Positions 42,500 to 52,904 of a stretch of DNA of 64,000 nucleotides are shown here, one piece after another. This stretch comes from Pythium myriotylum (Eukaryota; Oomycota; Peronosporomycetes; Pythiales; Pythiaceae), in contig JALJCQ010000030.1 of the NCBI GenBank assembly GCA_023091665.1, positions 932,501 through 996,500 on the forward strand, written 5' to 3'. The translations under genes and the position numbers were made by a program. The first letter of the stretch is position 1. Every line of letters begins with the position of its first letter. A model generated the notes under the pieces. The model searched no databases. It saw nothing but the letters and a program-made list of their open reading frames with translations, and had not been told where the DNA came from.

Positions 42500-43362
42500 A
42501 TTGTGCTGGAGACTCTCGCGCTTCTTAAAGCCTGGCGCTCTCGACGTGCTGACGACGATCGCCTCAGGTCATTTGCCCAAGCAGCTGTGCTTCACGAAGC
42601 GGGGTGCCAACGAGCTTTCCAAGTTTCCCGGACTCGCCTCGCCGCTGATCCCTCCACCCCGAAGTGCAACCTCGCTGCCATAGACGAGTCTCGACGTCGT
42701 ATCAAGTCCGAGAACCCTGTGCCACCGGGCTCGGTGGCACACCACCTGCCATCCACGGCAACGATGCACCTGCTTCTATTTGCTGGAGACACTCATCGCA
42801 ACCCCGGAGCGGGAGGAGCCGGAGCTGTGCTTGTGCGCTACACCCCAGCGTCAGAGAAAGCAACCATCGTCTGGAGTTCAGCGGTCTGTCTTGACTCGAG
42901 CTTCATGACGCCCAGCCAAGCTGCCTTCCGAGGCCTACAGGCTGCCCAATCGCTCCGCCTCGACCATGTTGAAGTAGGCGGTTCCAACGGCGTTATCCTT
43001 CGACTCCTACGCACGCGGCACCCGCCGCGTCGCCCTTATCTCCGTCGTCTCTACGACCAAGCACGCAGCCAAGCCGACCGCCTCGGCATCTGCCGCTGGC
43101 ACCATCTCCCACGATCGGAGATCACGATGGCGAACGCGCTGACCACCTACGCGATGGACTCGCAAACCAGCACGCACGCCAATTACCCTACCTCCCTCGA
43201 CGGCCACTCTGACCTTCGTCACGTGCTCGCTACAGACCTGCGTCCGTGGTGGTCCACCCAGACCGACTGCGTTGAGCGCTAGCAGGACCCACACCGAGCT
43301 CTGCTTAGCTAGTAGGATTCACCTCGTTGAACTCAATAGACTTCATTTGCATCATCATCATC
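42500..43362 (+). mobile_element. 5'-truncated LINE copy with RNase H-like domain (copy A)
   Basis: The insert is flanked by 15-bp direct repeats with two mismatches (42485-42499 and 43363-43377) and ends in a (CAT)n tail after the motif ACTCAATAGACTTCA, both typical of target-primed LINE insertion. Its frame (to 43282) encodes ETLALLKAWRSR, a linker and a degenerate type-1 RNase H domain beginning LLFAGDTHRNPGAGG. Aligned with active relatives, all four catalytic positions are replaced (Asp to Ala, Glu to Ala, Asp to Ser, Asp to Asn). The reverse transcriptase is absent because of 5' truncation. The frame upstream of 42500 is host DNA. Confidence 0.8.
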
Positions 43363-43541
43363 TAAGTGCAAGTACTGATATTCATGAAAAACAAGGAGAC
43401 AAAGACTTCTATCCAAGTGTCCGGGCTATGTGCCTGGATGTCTTACTCTTTCGGAACACAAAAAGTGCCGAGCTTTCCGTTTTCGCGTGGGTTGCGTTCG
43501 TGCTAGCCGCAGCAATAACTAACCGGCATCCACACGTCAAA

Positions 43542-44276
43542 CTAGAACAAACACTGAAGTGTCGCCATCAGTTCTTCGTCCCTCACATCCGAGACTTCCT
43601 CCATCAAAGGGTTGAACGCTCGTGAGGGGTCAAAACGACTACGATCGTAGCTCATCGTACCAGCCAAGCATGTTTGGCTGAGATCAACATCGCCAAACGA
43701 AGTCTCTCGATGCGACTCCAACTTCTGTGCGCGAACTATAGTCGCCAAGACGCCGCGATGCTGCTGCTTCATGTGGCGCGTGACGTTGCCCGTCGTCGTG
43801 AAACGCTTGCTGCAGCCGGGAGCACGGCACGGATACAGAACGCGAGGCCCCTTGAAATGGGTCTTGATGTGGCGCTCGAGCTTGGCCTCGTTCGCGAACG
43901 ACTTGTCGCAACCAGCCACGAGACACGCCTGCGGCTTGAGCCACGGATGCAGTCGCTTGTGTCGCGCGAGGTTGCCGGATGTCGTGAACGTCTTGCCGCA
44001 CGCGACGACGGGACAAGTGAACGGTTTCTCGCCGGTGTGGGTCTTGAGGTGTTCGGTGAGAGTGAACTTGCGTCGGAAACGCAGGAAGCACCCAGGCTCG
44101 GGACACATGAAAGGCTTGAGATCAGCGTCAGGGTCAGAGTCAGGGTCGGCGTCGGCGTCGGTGTAGGTGTCGGTGTCGAAGTGGTCGAGGTTGTTGTTGA
44201 GTTGCAATAGGGTTGCAGCGGAGAGGAACGGTCGAGCGGGTTCGTATCCGTACTCGTATTCGTATGCTGTGTTCAT
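43542..44276 (-). CDS. C2H2 zinc-finger protein (copy 3)
   Basis: 244 aa, intronless, opposite strand to copies 1 and 2. The N-terminus MNTAYEYEYGYEPARPFL leads to an acidic Asp/Ala/Pro repeat (TDADADPDSDPDADL), then four fingers (about 59-175) with an HTGEKPF linker, and the family tail FNPLMEEVSDVRDEELMATLQCLF. Probable DNA-binding regulator. Its 5' end and upstream sequence match copy 5, while its C-terminal segment is distinct. Confidence 0.9.
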   Translation of the reverse strand: MNTAYEYEYGYEPARPFLSAATLLQLNNNLDHFDTDTYTDADADPDSDPDADLKPFMCPEPGCFLRFRRKFTLTEHLKTHTGEKPFTCPVVACGKTFTTSGNLARHKRLHPWLKPQACLVAGCDKSFANEAKLERHIKTHFKGPRVLYPCRAPGCSKRFTTTGNVTRHMKQQHRGVLATIVRAQKLESHRETSFGDVDLSQTCLAGTMSYDRSRFDPSRAFNPLMEEVSDVRDEELMATLQCLF

Positions 44277-46136
44277 GGTTGAGTGACTGGCTTAGTGAGC
44301 TGGAGCTTGTGTTGGAGGCCACGGTGTGCGGGCTCTGGTGTGTGCGTGTGTGTCGAGTGGTGTGAGTTGGGAAGTGAGCAGTGCTGAGGCTTTTGCAATC
44401 CGGTGACGAAGTGTGGAATGTGTGTCTCTGTTGTGCTCGCCACGTTGTTTTCGTCTATGATTGGAAGAAGATTTTTGAGCTGATGTGGGCTACCGGATGC
44501 GTACATGTTGGTTTGACATGGTTTGGCATGGTACCAGATGCATATGAGCTCACTCACATCAAGTGACGTCGATACAGCGTTGGGTGATGATGATAAGTAC
44601 CACGAGCTGACAAGGCTATCGATTGCTGTGTTCTTAGCCTGGATCATGTCCGGACCATGTATTGACATTGATGCTGCACAAAGGTTGGGTTCGTAAAATC
44701 TGAGCGACTTCAATCTTGAAGTGAGCGACAAGTTTGTGCGTAAGGAGATGTCAGGGGGTAGTTGATTTGTCGCGACACCAGATGCCATGCTCACCGATGG
44801 CTGTGGCTTCTTTATTGTTTCGGGATGGCTCTGATGTCTGTATCATTTCTCTTGTTTGGCGGCACGCACATCCAAGAGTGATATAGTAATTCGAACAGAC
44901 GGATCGATTGATCACTTGCTATCATCTCCCTGTACGACTGTTATCATCTCTACCTGTTCATTGTTCGGATGTGTGCAACGCCGAAGCTCTCTAGCGCAAA
45001 AATGGACAGGTTCTGGCTCTCCGAGTAGCATATACTTCGTAGACCTCGCAAAGCTATCAGGATTTCACTAGATGAAATCAAATAACTTTACTCCCAACAC
45101 CAGCATCTGATGCTTCTAGACAAAGGTCACTGTAACTGCCACACCAACTCCGATGCAGCTGATGTCTGGTTAGTTGTCACAACACGTGCAAATGCAACCT
45201 GAGTACATGGTTTGGATCTGGCGCTCTGTAATGCTGAATATTTTGCTTGAAACTGCCTTACCATTCCATCAAGCGTGGAAATCCACATTCATGGGCATCG
45301 CAAAGCTCTGTGATCATTTCTGCAACTGGGAGTGTGGATCGCGACCCATACGTTTAGTTGCACTAAACCCCTTAACTACATTTTGTCCGTGCTATCCATA
45401 TATCAGTCGAGTATTTCAACTCGATAAAGATAGAAGTTCGAATCTGTTCCAGACCGAGTCGTACTAGCTGGAAACACTGACGATGGTTTTTGAGCAAGGA
45501 GTGCTCGTTGCGGACTTGAGATACGGTGTCGACCAAGCAAGACTTGTAAGAAGATACGTGATGCAAACCAGTCTGTTTCTTAGCATGCTGCTAAGCAGAA
45601 CACCAAGCAAATCAATCAGATGATTTTTTATCGCTATGCTATGTGAGCTGGCTGGGCAATTGATCGAGCACTCCTCTACCAGCAAGGGTTTTAATGGACG
45701 AACAATTTCTTGAACTCGCTCCTTAGAACTGTTTTTTTACGAGAGAACGGAGCTCGTGATTACCACGAAACCTAGATACGAGAAGCCAGCAAGTCGTCAA
45801 GTAGCAACCTTGCAGGCGCATGCCTTACCGTCCCGAGGGGCTACCTCGCCAGGGGAGCGGCCGCACAGCGCAGGAGCACGCGGGGGACGGTGATCTTGGA
45901 GACTGACCACGCACGGCACACATCTGAGGGTAGCTCCCCCCCCCCCCCCCCAACGATTACTCCAATTCCCAAGCCAACCTGGCTGGCTTGTAGAATATAT
46001 TCCATAACGACCAGAGTCCGAGGAGCCCCTCACCGAGCTATCCCGTTGACAACATACACGACCGAGCCACAAAGTCCCCAACCGTACCAACTAACTATTA
46101 CAGTTAATACCTACACCAACGAACTAGCCAACACAG
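44277..46136. other. Intergenic region between C2H2 copies 3 and 4
   Basis: The first about 130 bp are a promoter region shared with copies 4 and 5. No gene is supported in the rest. A C16 run lies at 45936-45951. The last about 80 bp (CCAACTAACTATTA ... AGCTAAAACAAACACTCGAG) are repeated downstream of copy 5. Confidence 0.45.
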
Positions 46137-48468
46137 CTAAAACAAACACTCGAGTGTCGCCAGCAGCTCCTCGTCCTTGAAGTCAGAGACTGGCTCCATC
46201 AATGGCATGAATACTCGAGATGATGCATCGAAACAAATGCGACCATCGCCATCATTCGACGCGGATACGACGCATGCTGTCAAACGAGTCTCACTGGCGG
46301 CATCACTGGCGGCATCGCTCGCTCGCTCTTGATGACACTGCTTCTTGACACGTGCGCCAACCACAGTCGCCAAGACGCCGCGATGCTGCTGCTTCATGTG
46401 GCGCGTGACGTTGCCCGTCGTCGTGAAATGCTTGCTGCAGCCGGGAGCACGGCACGGATACAGAACGCGAGGCCCCTTGAAATGGGTCTTGATGTGGCGC
46501 TCGAGCTTGGCCTCGTTCGCGAACGCCTTATCACAACCAGCCACGAGACACGCCTGCGGCTTGAGCCACGGATGCAGTCGCTTGTGGCGCGCGAGGTTGC
46601 CGGATGTCGTGAACGTCTTGCCGCACGCGACGACGGGACAAGTGAACGGTTTCTCGCCGGTGTGGGTCTTGAGGTGTTCGGTGAGAGTGAACTTGCGTCG
46701 GAAACGCAGGAAGCACCCAGGCTCGGGACACATGAAAGGCTTGAGATCAGCGTCAGGGTCAGAGTCAGGGTCGGCGTCGGCGTCGGTGTAGGTGTCGGTG
46801 TCGAAGTGGTCGAGGTTGTTGTTGAGTTGCAATAGGGTTGCAGCGGAGAGGAACGGTCGAGCGGGTTCGTATCCGTACTCGTATTCGTATGCGGTGGCAG
46901 TGGCAGTGGCAGTGGCAGTGCTCATGGTTGGCGGAGGTGTGGCTTTGGTCGGAGGAGGTCACGTTGGGCGGGCTGTAGTGTTGTGGTGAGTGTGTGCGTG
47001 TCGAGTGGTGTGAGTTGGAGAGTGAGCAGTGCAAAGGTAGGTTTTTGCAGTCTGGCCAGCGAGTCTCGAGTGCGCCGTCGCGGTGAGACGTCCCATCCAC
47101 CAAGACTCCATGGTCGGACCAAGTACAGCCTAAGGCACGCACTGATGTGGGTCGCCGGATGTGTGGTGGTATCGGACAAAGTTTGAATAATTCGACCAGA
47201 TGGATATGAGCTCACTGATGGTACTCAACTTGCATATGAAGCTGTGACAGGACACGAAGGCCAGCAGTGTGACCAGGGAGACGCAATCGAAGGTTGCGCT
47301 CCAAGGCCCGCGGTCTGCGTCAATCAAGAACATGTCTTTCCATGGGAACAGTCCTGTGTGAGCTTGTCGAAAACTCGAAAACGGGATCCTGGGTGCCAGA
47401 TAAACAAACGAATTCACTCCAGTGTGGAACCGAAGAACTCGTATCGCGTACATCGCAGCTACTGTATTAATAGAATCTAGCTTCATTCGGTGCTAAGAGG
47501 TATCGGGCTTCCCTGTGCAGGAACAATCTGCGCTCAATGGTTTGTGCAATGGTTTGTGTCTGTGTCTTGTTATTGTTTCAGGTCGGCCCCCATACTGTTC
47601 GCTGTATTGACAATCACACCCGCACACGGACAGAAATTGGAGGGGAGGGTCACCTGTAACCTCTCCCGCGTGAAGATGTGATGTCTGTGAACAGCCAGTC
47701 GACACGCTTGCTCGCAATGCGGCTCTCTAGACCACAGTATACTCGACTGTTTCTGGCTTTTTCTCCGACCAGCAGGTGGACGTGTGGAGAGTATAGGCTG
47801 CGTAGCGGAGATTGCACCAGCACTACCAACGTGATGGATAATCATTGCGTGAGAGTATCAGCCGGCACCCACAAATAATGGCATGGAACTAGATTGCTGT
47901 CGAGAAGGCTGTATCGTACATTGAATCAACGGACAAAACACACACACACACACACAGCACGGCACACAGAGGTGGCGTAGGGTTTGTGGTACCAGCTCGA
48001 CTGGAGCGCTTGCGTGCGTGGTGATCGACGCGGTCGCAACGAGAGCAAATCTCGCCGCAGACAGACCAACCGTCTTTTCCACACGTCACTGTGTGCGCGT
48101 CACCAGTGCGACACCCTCGCTGGTGCACCTGAGGGTGCACGCAGCTAACTCGACAGGACCCAGCGGAACGTACAAGCACGAGTCCGTTCCGACTACTACA
48201 GTTCGGAACCGTGTTTGCATGTCCAGTGTTTTGCACCCGACTTTCGTGGCCTGGAGGTCTCTCTTCTTTTGTGTGTGCGTGTGTGTGTGTCAGGAGGCAA
48301 TCACCACGGTACTGTTATATCTGATCTGAGTGGACAGAGTCGAACTGAACCGACGCTTGTCCCCGATTGCCCGTGTTTGGTACAGAACAGGAGCAGCGTC
48401 TTGTGTGAGTCCTGAAAACTCCGACAGGATACCTCCTCAAGATGATATGGGTACAGATCAGATCAGGG
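46060..48468. repeat. Segmental duplication, unit 1
   Basis: Carries C2H2 copy 4, its promoter and a downstream block. Homologous to 50875-54236 (unit 2, which has extra LINE inserts); the part 47653-48468 is also homologous to 63445-64000. The uninterrupted sequence GTGGAACCGAAGAACTCG at about 47420 is the empty site for the LINE at 53123-54048. Confidence 0.8.
46137..46925 (-). CDS. C2H2 zinc-finger protein (copy 4)
   Basis: 262 aa, intronless. Starts MSTATATATATAYEYEYGYEPARPF; the Thr-Ala run is coded by a hexanucleotide repeat. An acidic spacer, four fingers and a long C-terminus (ASDAASDAASETRL ... FDASSRVFMPLMEPVSDFKDEELLATLECLF) follow. From the acidic spacer to the stop it is nearly identical to copy 5, but the start and upstream DNA differ. 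Probable DNA-binding regulator. Confidence 0.9.
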   Translation of the reverse strand: MSTATATATATAYEYEYGYEPARPFLSAATLLQLNNNLDHFDTDTYTDADADPDSDPDADLKPFMCPEPGCFLRFRRKFTLTEHLKTHTGEKPFTCPVVACGKTFTTSGNLARHKRLHPWLKPQACLVAGCDKAFANEAKLERHIKTHFKGPRVLYPCRAPGCSKHFTTTGNVTRHMKQQHRGVLATVVGARVKKQCHQERASDAASDAASETRLTACVVSASNDGDGRICFDASSRVFMPLMEPVSDFKDEELLATLECLF

Positions 48469-48526
48469 CAAGAGTGACTCCATCTACTTTTGGTTTCAAG
48501 TCGTTTCTGTAGATGGTGCCACTGTC
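46926..48526. other. Non-coding part of segmental duplication unit 1
   Basis: Contains the promoter of copy 4, the empty LINE target site near 47420, a CA repeat at 47939-47956 and a GT repeat near 48274-48290. A minus-strand Cys/His-rich frame at about 48130-48020 (CGEICSRCDRVDHHA) has a diverged counterpart at 63550-63690 with stops, so a decayed zinc-binding peptide is possible but unproven. Confidence 0.45.
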
Positions 48527-48540
48527 GATCACTTGATGTG

Positions 48541-49122
48541 ACAGAGAGAAGGTGGAGTCTATTGAGTTTCGATTTACGTACTCTAATAGCTATCAGCTCG
48601 CAGTGCTAGGGTCGGCCGTTCAGGGGTCAACCTGGCGGAGAATCCAGGGATGGAGGTCGGAGGCGATGAACTGGGGCAGGTCGGCGTGTCCCGGCCTGCT
48701 TGTTGGATGGAAGACGTGGGTATTGTTGTCCTCCTCCGCGAAGTTGGCAAGCGAGTTTGCCATACGGTTGTGCGCTCGAAGGTGGTGGTTCCATTCTCGT
48801 ACGTCGAGCTGATCCGCTAGAGTTCTCGCTCGACGGTACAGGGAAAGTAGGGTGGGGTTCTTGGGCGGACGATGATCACGTAGTTGCCATAGAATCAATT
48901 CACTGGTGCCGATAATGTAAAGACCAACCCAGTGGTTCTCTTTAGCGGCTTGGAGCCCGGTGATCAGGCCGGTGTATTCCGCAAAGGTGTTGGTCGTTGT
49001 AGGCTCTGAGAGGCGCATCGCAGCACTCCACCGGACTGTTGGGGTGTTCTTCGCCCGGTCAAGGTTGATCACGACCGACCCTGCTCCGCCGGGTCCCGGG
49101 TTGCCTCGGGTGCCTCCAGCAA
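48541..49122 (-). mobile_element. 5'-truncated LINE copy with partial RNase H domain (copy B)
   Basis: Flanked by GATCACTTGATGTG and GATCACTTGACGTG (48527-48540 and 49123-49136), a 14-bp target duplication with one mismatch. Read on the minus strand, it starts inside the RNase H domain just after the first catalytic Asp (AGGTRGNPGPGGAGSVV) and runs to DLHPWILRQVDP, then a short 3' region with the family motif CTCAATAGACTCCACCTTC. The Glu is kept (TFAEYTG); the next Asp is Thr and the last is Asn. Confidence 0.8.
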
Positions 49123-49136
49123 GATCACTTGACGTG

Positions 49137-49635
49137 CCGCAAGAGGAAAGAGAAGTTCTCTAGTTTGATATATCCTGAGTTCATGGGAGGACTCGCATAC
49201 CCTACTTACGCGTGTGGGCGACGGCGCCTCCAGTTTTTGCCACATCCCCTTCTCTCCCCTGTCACGCCCCTGTGGGGTTCCGCCACCAGAGTGTCAAGAC
49301 ATGATCTCCGGGAGCTCCTCCGAATGGTTCGTAATGACAAGGTAGACAAGGAACTTGCAGCCCTCAGCGACGCTGCCCATGCGGCATCTTCCGACTTTTA
49401 TACTGCCCTCGATGAAGTGGACTGGCCGGAACTTTACTCCCTCGAGCATTCAACCAGCCGGCAACACCTCACCTTCCTCCAAGTCAAGGCGAACAGGCTA
49501 TCAGGTTTGGACTGGACAACCCAGCGCCGGGGATGTCCTCACTGCCCGCTCCTTGGGTCCACTGGTGGTAGCACGTTCCACATTGTGTGGCAGTGCCCAG
49601 CCGCACAGTATGTCTGGACCCCGGTCCGTTCATGA
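49137..49635 (+). mobile_element. LINE fragment: end of reverse transcriptase with zinc-binding motif
   Basis: An open frame (coding from about 49137) reads SSLIYPEFMGGLAYP, then about 130 residues ending CPHCPLL...FHIVWQCPAAQYVW. The last part is the CCHC-like zf-RVT motif found between the reverse transcriptase and RNase H of plant- and oomycete-type LINEs. The catalytic reverse transcriptase is missing. The fragment ends at an inverted LINE 3' piece at 49636. Confidence 0.65.
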
Positions 49636-49717
49636 TGATGAAGGTGAAGTCTATTGAGCGCAATTACTGTACTCTAATAGCTGGAGCTCTATGCGTTCCT
49701 CGTTACGGTGGGAGACT
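49636..49717 (-). mobile_element. Inverted LINE 3'-end fragment
   Basis: These about 80 bp match the reverse-oriented 3' end seen at 53123-53205: (GAT)n, then GAAGGTGAAGTCTATTGAGCGC, CTAATAGCTG and GCGTTCCT...GTTAC. It sits between two plus-strand LINE coding blocks. Confidence 0.7.
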
Positions 49718-50572
49718 CTCGTGCTTGTTAAAGCCTGGCGCTCTCGACGTGCTGACGACGATCGCCTCTGGTCATTTGCCCAAGCAGCTGTGTTACACGA
49801 AGCGGCGTGCCAACGAGCTCTCCAGGTTTCCCGGACTCGCATCGTCGCTGATCACACTACCACGAAGTGCCACCTCGCTGCCATAGACGAGTTTCGACTC
49901 CGTATTACGTTCGAAAACCCCGTGCCACCGAGCCCGGTGGCACACCAACTGCCATCCACGGCAACGATGCATCTGCTTCTATTTGCTGGCGATACTTATC
50001 GCAACCCCGGCCCTGGAGGAGCCAGAGCTGTGCTTGTGCGCTACACCCCAGCGTCTGGGGAAGCATCCATCGTCTGGAGTTCATCGGTCTGTCTTGACTC
50101 GAGCTCCATGATGCCCAACCAAGCTGCCGTCCGAGGTCTCCTTGCTGTACAGGCCGTCCTATCGCACTGCCTCGACCACGTTGAAGTAGGCGGGTCCAAC
50201 GGCATTATCCTACCCCTTCTACGCACACGACACCCGCCACGTCGCCCTCATCTGCGTCGTCTCTACGACCAAGCACGCGCCGCCCAAGCCGATCGCCTCG
50301 GCATCTGCCGCTGGCACCAACTCCCACGATCGGAGCTCACGATGGCGAACGCGCTGACCACCAACGCGATGAATTCGCGAACCAGTACGCACGCCAATCA
50401 CCCTACCTCTCTCGACGGCCACTCTGACCTTCAACACATGATCGCTGCAGACCTACGTCCGTGGTGGTCCATCCAGACCGACTACGTTGAGCGTTAGCAG
50501 GGTCCACACCGAGCTTCTCTAGCTATTAGGATTCACACTCGTTGAACTCAATAGACTTCATTTATAATCATA
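49718..50572 (+). mobile_element. LINE copy with RNase H-like domain (copy D)
   Basis: Coding to 50497, closely related to copy A (shared KAWRSRRADDDR, the LLFAGDTYRNPGPGG motif, and the end DLRPWWS-QTD-VER), then the same 3' region (ACTCGTTGAACTCAATAGACTTCATTT). As in copy A, all four RNase H catalytic positions are substituted, yet the frame is open for 260 codons. No target duplication could be found. Confidence 0.7.
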
Positions 50573-50962
50573 CCCCTACTTACTGTCTACTTCGTAATCG
50601 CGTTACCAACTCATTTTTTTCTGCTCTATATCTATACCGAAGTGTGGAAGCCGAACAGACCTCGGACAGATCTCAGGGCGGAAACTCAACGGCGTGCGCT
50701 GGGCGCGACTGGGTGCCATTGACGATGGCAAGTGCGCAAGCATAGCATACATGCTTGAGAGTTGAAATTGTTTCGAAGTCGTAGGAAACGAAGGCTCCCC
50801 TAATGGATCTGTGTTGCCACTATATTGACAGTCGCCCCTCCCGATTGCTTCCTCCGTCCTCTTCGTCTTACTACATCACGTACATGACCGAGATACAAAA
50901 CGTCCCCAACCGCACCAACTAACTATTAGTAGTTGCCCACACCAACGAACTAGCCAACACAG

Positions 50963-51727
50963 CTAAAACAAACACTCGAGTGTCGCCAGCAGCTCCTCGT
51001 CCTTGAAGTCAGAGACTGGCTCCATCAATGGCATGAATACTCGAGATGATGCATCGAAACAAATGCGACCATCGCCATCATTCGACGCGGATACGACGCA
51101 TGCTGTCAAACGAGTCTCACTGGCGGCATCACTGGCGGCATCGCTCGCTCGCTCTTGATGACACTGCTTCTTGACACGTGCGCCAACCACAGTCGCCAAG
51201 ACGCCGCGATGCTGCTGCTTCATGTGGCGCGTGACGTTGCCCGTCGTCGTGAAATGCTTGCTGCAGCCGGGAGCACGGCACGGATACAGAACGCGAGGCC
51301 CCTTGAAATGGGTCTTGATGTGGCGCTCGAGCTTGGCCTCGTTCGCGAACGCCTTATCACAACCAGCCACGAGACACGCCTGCGGCTTGAGCCACGGATG
51401 CAGTCGCTTGTGGCGCGCGAGGTTGCCGGATGTCGTGAACGTCTTGCCGCACGCGACGACGGGACAAGTGAACGGTTTCTCGCCGGTGTGGGTCTTGAGG
51501 TGTTCGGTGAGAGTGAACTTGCGTCGGAAACGCAGGAAGCACCCAGGCTCGGGACACATGAAAGGCTTGAGATCAGCGTCAGGGTCAGAGTCAGGGTCGG
51601 CGTCGGCGTCGGTGTAGGTGTCGGTGCCGAAGTGGTCGAGGTGGTTGTTGAGTTGCAATAGGGTTGCAGCGTAGAGGAACGGTCGAGCGGGTTCGTATCC
51701 GTACTCGTATTCGTATGCTGTGTTCAT
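50963..51727 (-). CDS. C2H2 zinc-finger protein (copy 5)
   Basis: 254 aa from ATG 51727 (MNTAYEYEYGYEPARPFL, as in copy 3). The open frame extends to 52006 through TG-repeat DNA, which is probably not coding. An acidic spacer, four fingers and the long C-terminus of copy 4 (ending DFKDEELLATLECLF) follow. Its 5' end matches copy 3 and its 3' end matches copy 4, so it looks like a mosaic. Probable DNA-binding regulator. Confidence 0.88.
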   Translation of the reverse strand: MNTAYEYEYGYEPARPFLYAATLLQLNNHLDHFGTDTYTDADADPDSDPDADLKPFMCPEPGCFLRFRRKFTLTEHLKTHTGEKPFTCPVVACGKTFTTSGNLARHKRLHPWLKPQACLVAGCDKAFANEAKLERHIKTHFKGPRVLYPCRAPGCSKHFTTTGNVTRHMKQQHRGVLATVVGARVKKQCHQERASDAASDAASETRLTACVVSASNDGDGRICFDASSRVFMPLMEPVSDFKDEELLATLECLF

Positions 51728-51805
51728 GGTTGAGTGACTGAGTGATGGTCTGGAGCTTGTATTGGAGGCCACGGTGTGGGGGCTGTGGTATTGAGGTGCT
51801 GTGCT

Positions 51806-51890
51806 GTGGTGTGTGCGTGTGCGTGTGCGTGTGCGTTTGTGGGTGTGGGTGTGGGTGTGGGTGTGGGTGTGGGTGTTTCTGTGTGTGGTG
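51806..51890 (+). repeat. TG-rich hexanucleotide microsatellite
   Basis: Consecutive GTGTGC and GTGGGT units upstream of C2H2 copy 5. Length variation here could alter its promoter. Confidence 0.85.
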
Positions 51891-52221
51891 TTATGTGCGT
51901 CGAGTGGTCTGAGTTGGGAAGTGAGCAGTGCAGAGGTTTTTGCAGTCTGGTCAGCGAGTCTCGAGTGCGCCGTTGCGGTGGGACATCCCATCCACCAAGA
52001 CTCCATGTTCAGACCAAGCGCAGCCTAAAGCAGGCACTGATGTGGGTCGCCGGATGTGTGGTGGTATGGTCGACTGAATTATTCGACCAGATGGTTACTT
52101 GTTCACTGGTGTACTTGACTCGGATATGTATTTCGACCAGATGGTGACGTGTTCACTAGTGTACTTGGACTTGTATTTCGACCAGGTGGTTTCGTGTTCA
52201 CTGGTGTATTTGGATATATAC

Positions 52222-52333
52222 TTACAGCCCTGGCTCTTTAGCCAGGAAACCCACGGTAAGATCCGGAATGCATAGAGCTCCAGCTAATAGGGTATATTTA
52301 TTGCGCTCAATAGACTTCACCTTCATCTTTATC
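52222..52333 (+). mobile_element. Very short LINE 3'-end insertion
   Basis: Only the 3' region (AGCTAATAGGGTATATTTATTGCGCTCAATAGACTTCACC) and tail are present. Flanks TATTTGGATATATAC (52207) and TACTTGGATATGTAT (52334) are a probable 15-bp target duplication with three differences. Confidence 0.6.
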
Positions 52334-52820
52334 TACTTGGATATGTATATATAGTTGTGACAGGAAACCTAGGCCACCAGTGTAATCAGGGCAGGGCGGC
52401 GCAAAAAATGTTGTTCGACAATTGTCAGCTCGGACGAAGAGACAGACAATAGTTGCAATATCACAAATTTTTCAGACCATCATTGCAATAGAATGTTTTT
52501 GCTATGGAATATGCATACGAAGAAGGGATTCGGGAGCGCTCTCGCCGGTTAATCCGTGTTGGCTTCGCCTTATGCGCCTTTGGCGCGGAAGAATGCATTG
52601 GAAACCGCACCAAAGGTCACGAGATCCCAGTTCATCTTCAATTCTAAAACAGAAAACCAATAGACCTCACCTTGTTACCTGTTACTAGCTCATCTTCAAG
52701 AACATCACACAGCCTTCAGGTTCTCGGCCTTCATCGATTTGTCCAGTTACCCGAGAACGGGATCGCTCCACGACCGTGAGTGTGAGACACACCAATATAT
52801 TGTGCTCCCATCGTGTAAAA

Positions 52821-52904
52821 TATTGTGCCAGGATTCCAACTTATTGAAGGGATTGTTTTTTTTAAAAAACAATCCGTTCAAGAAGTTGGAATCCTGGCAC
52901 AATA
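52821..52904. repeat. 84-bp near-perfect inverted repeat
   Basis: Arms 52821-52861 and 52864-52904 (41 bp each) are complementary with two mismatches and a TT loop within a T8A6 centre. It is absent from the corresponding part of unit 1. Confidence 0.9.

Noticed and set aside
43674..44210. Long open frame antisense to C2H2 copy 3, with counterparts opposite copies 4 and 5 (46329-46835, 51155-51661)
   Set aside because: It is conserved only because the sense genes are near-identical; composition is biased (Val/Arg repeats from the acidic spacer) and there is no independent domain.
47889..48236. Cys/His-rich minus-strand frame considered as a zinc-finger gene
   Set aside because: The homologous segment at 63540-63700 has stops and indels, so coding conservation is not supported.
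51728..52006. N-terminal extension of C2H2 copy 5 (Thr/His repeats)
   Set aside because: Coded by a TG microsatellite and absent from the paralogs; ATG 51727 matches copy 3.
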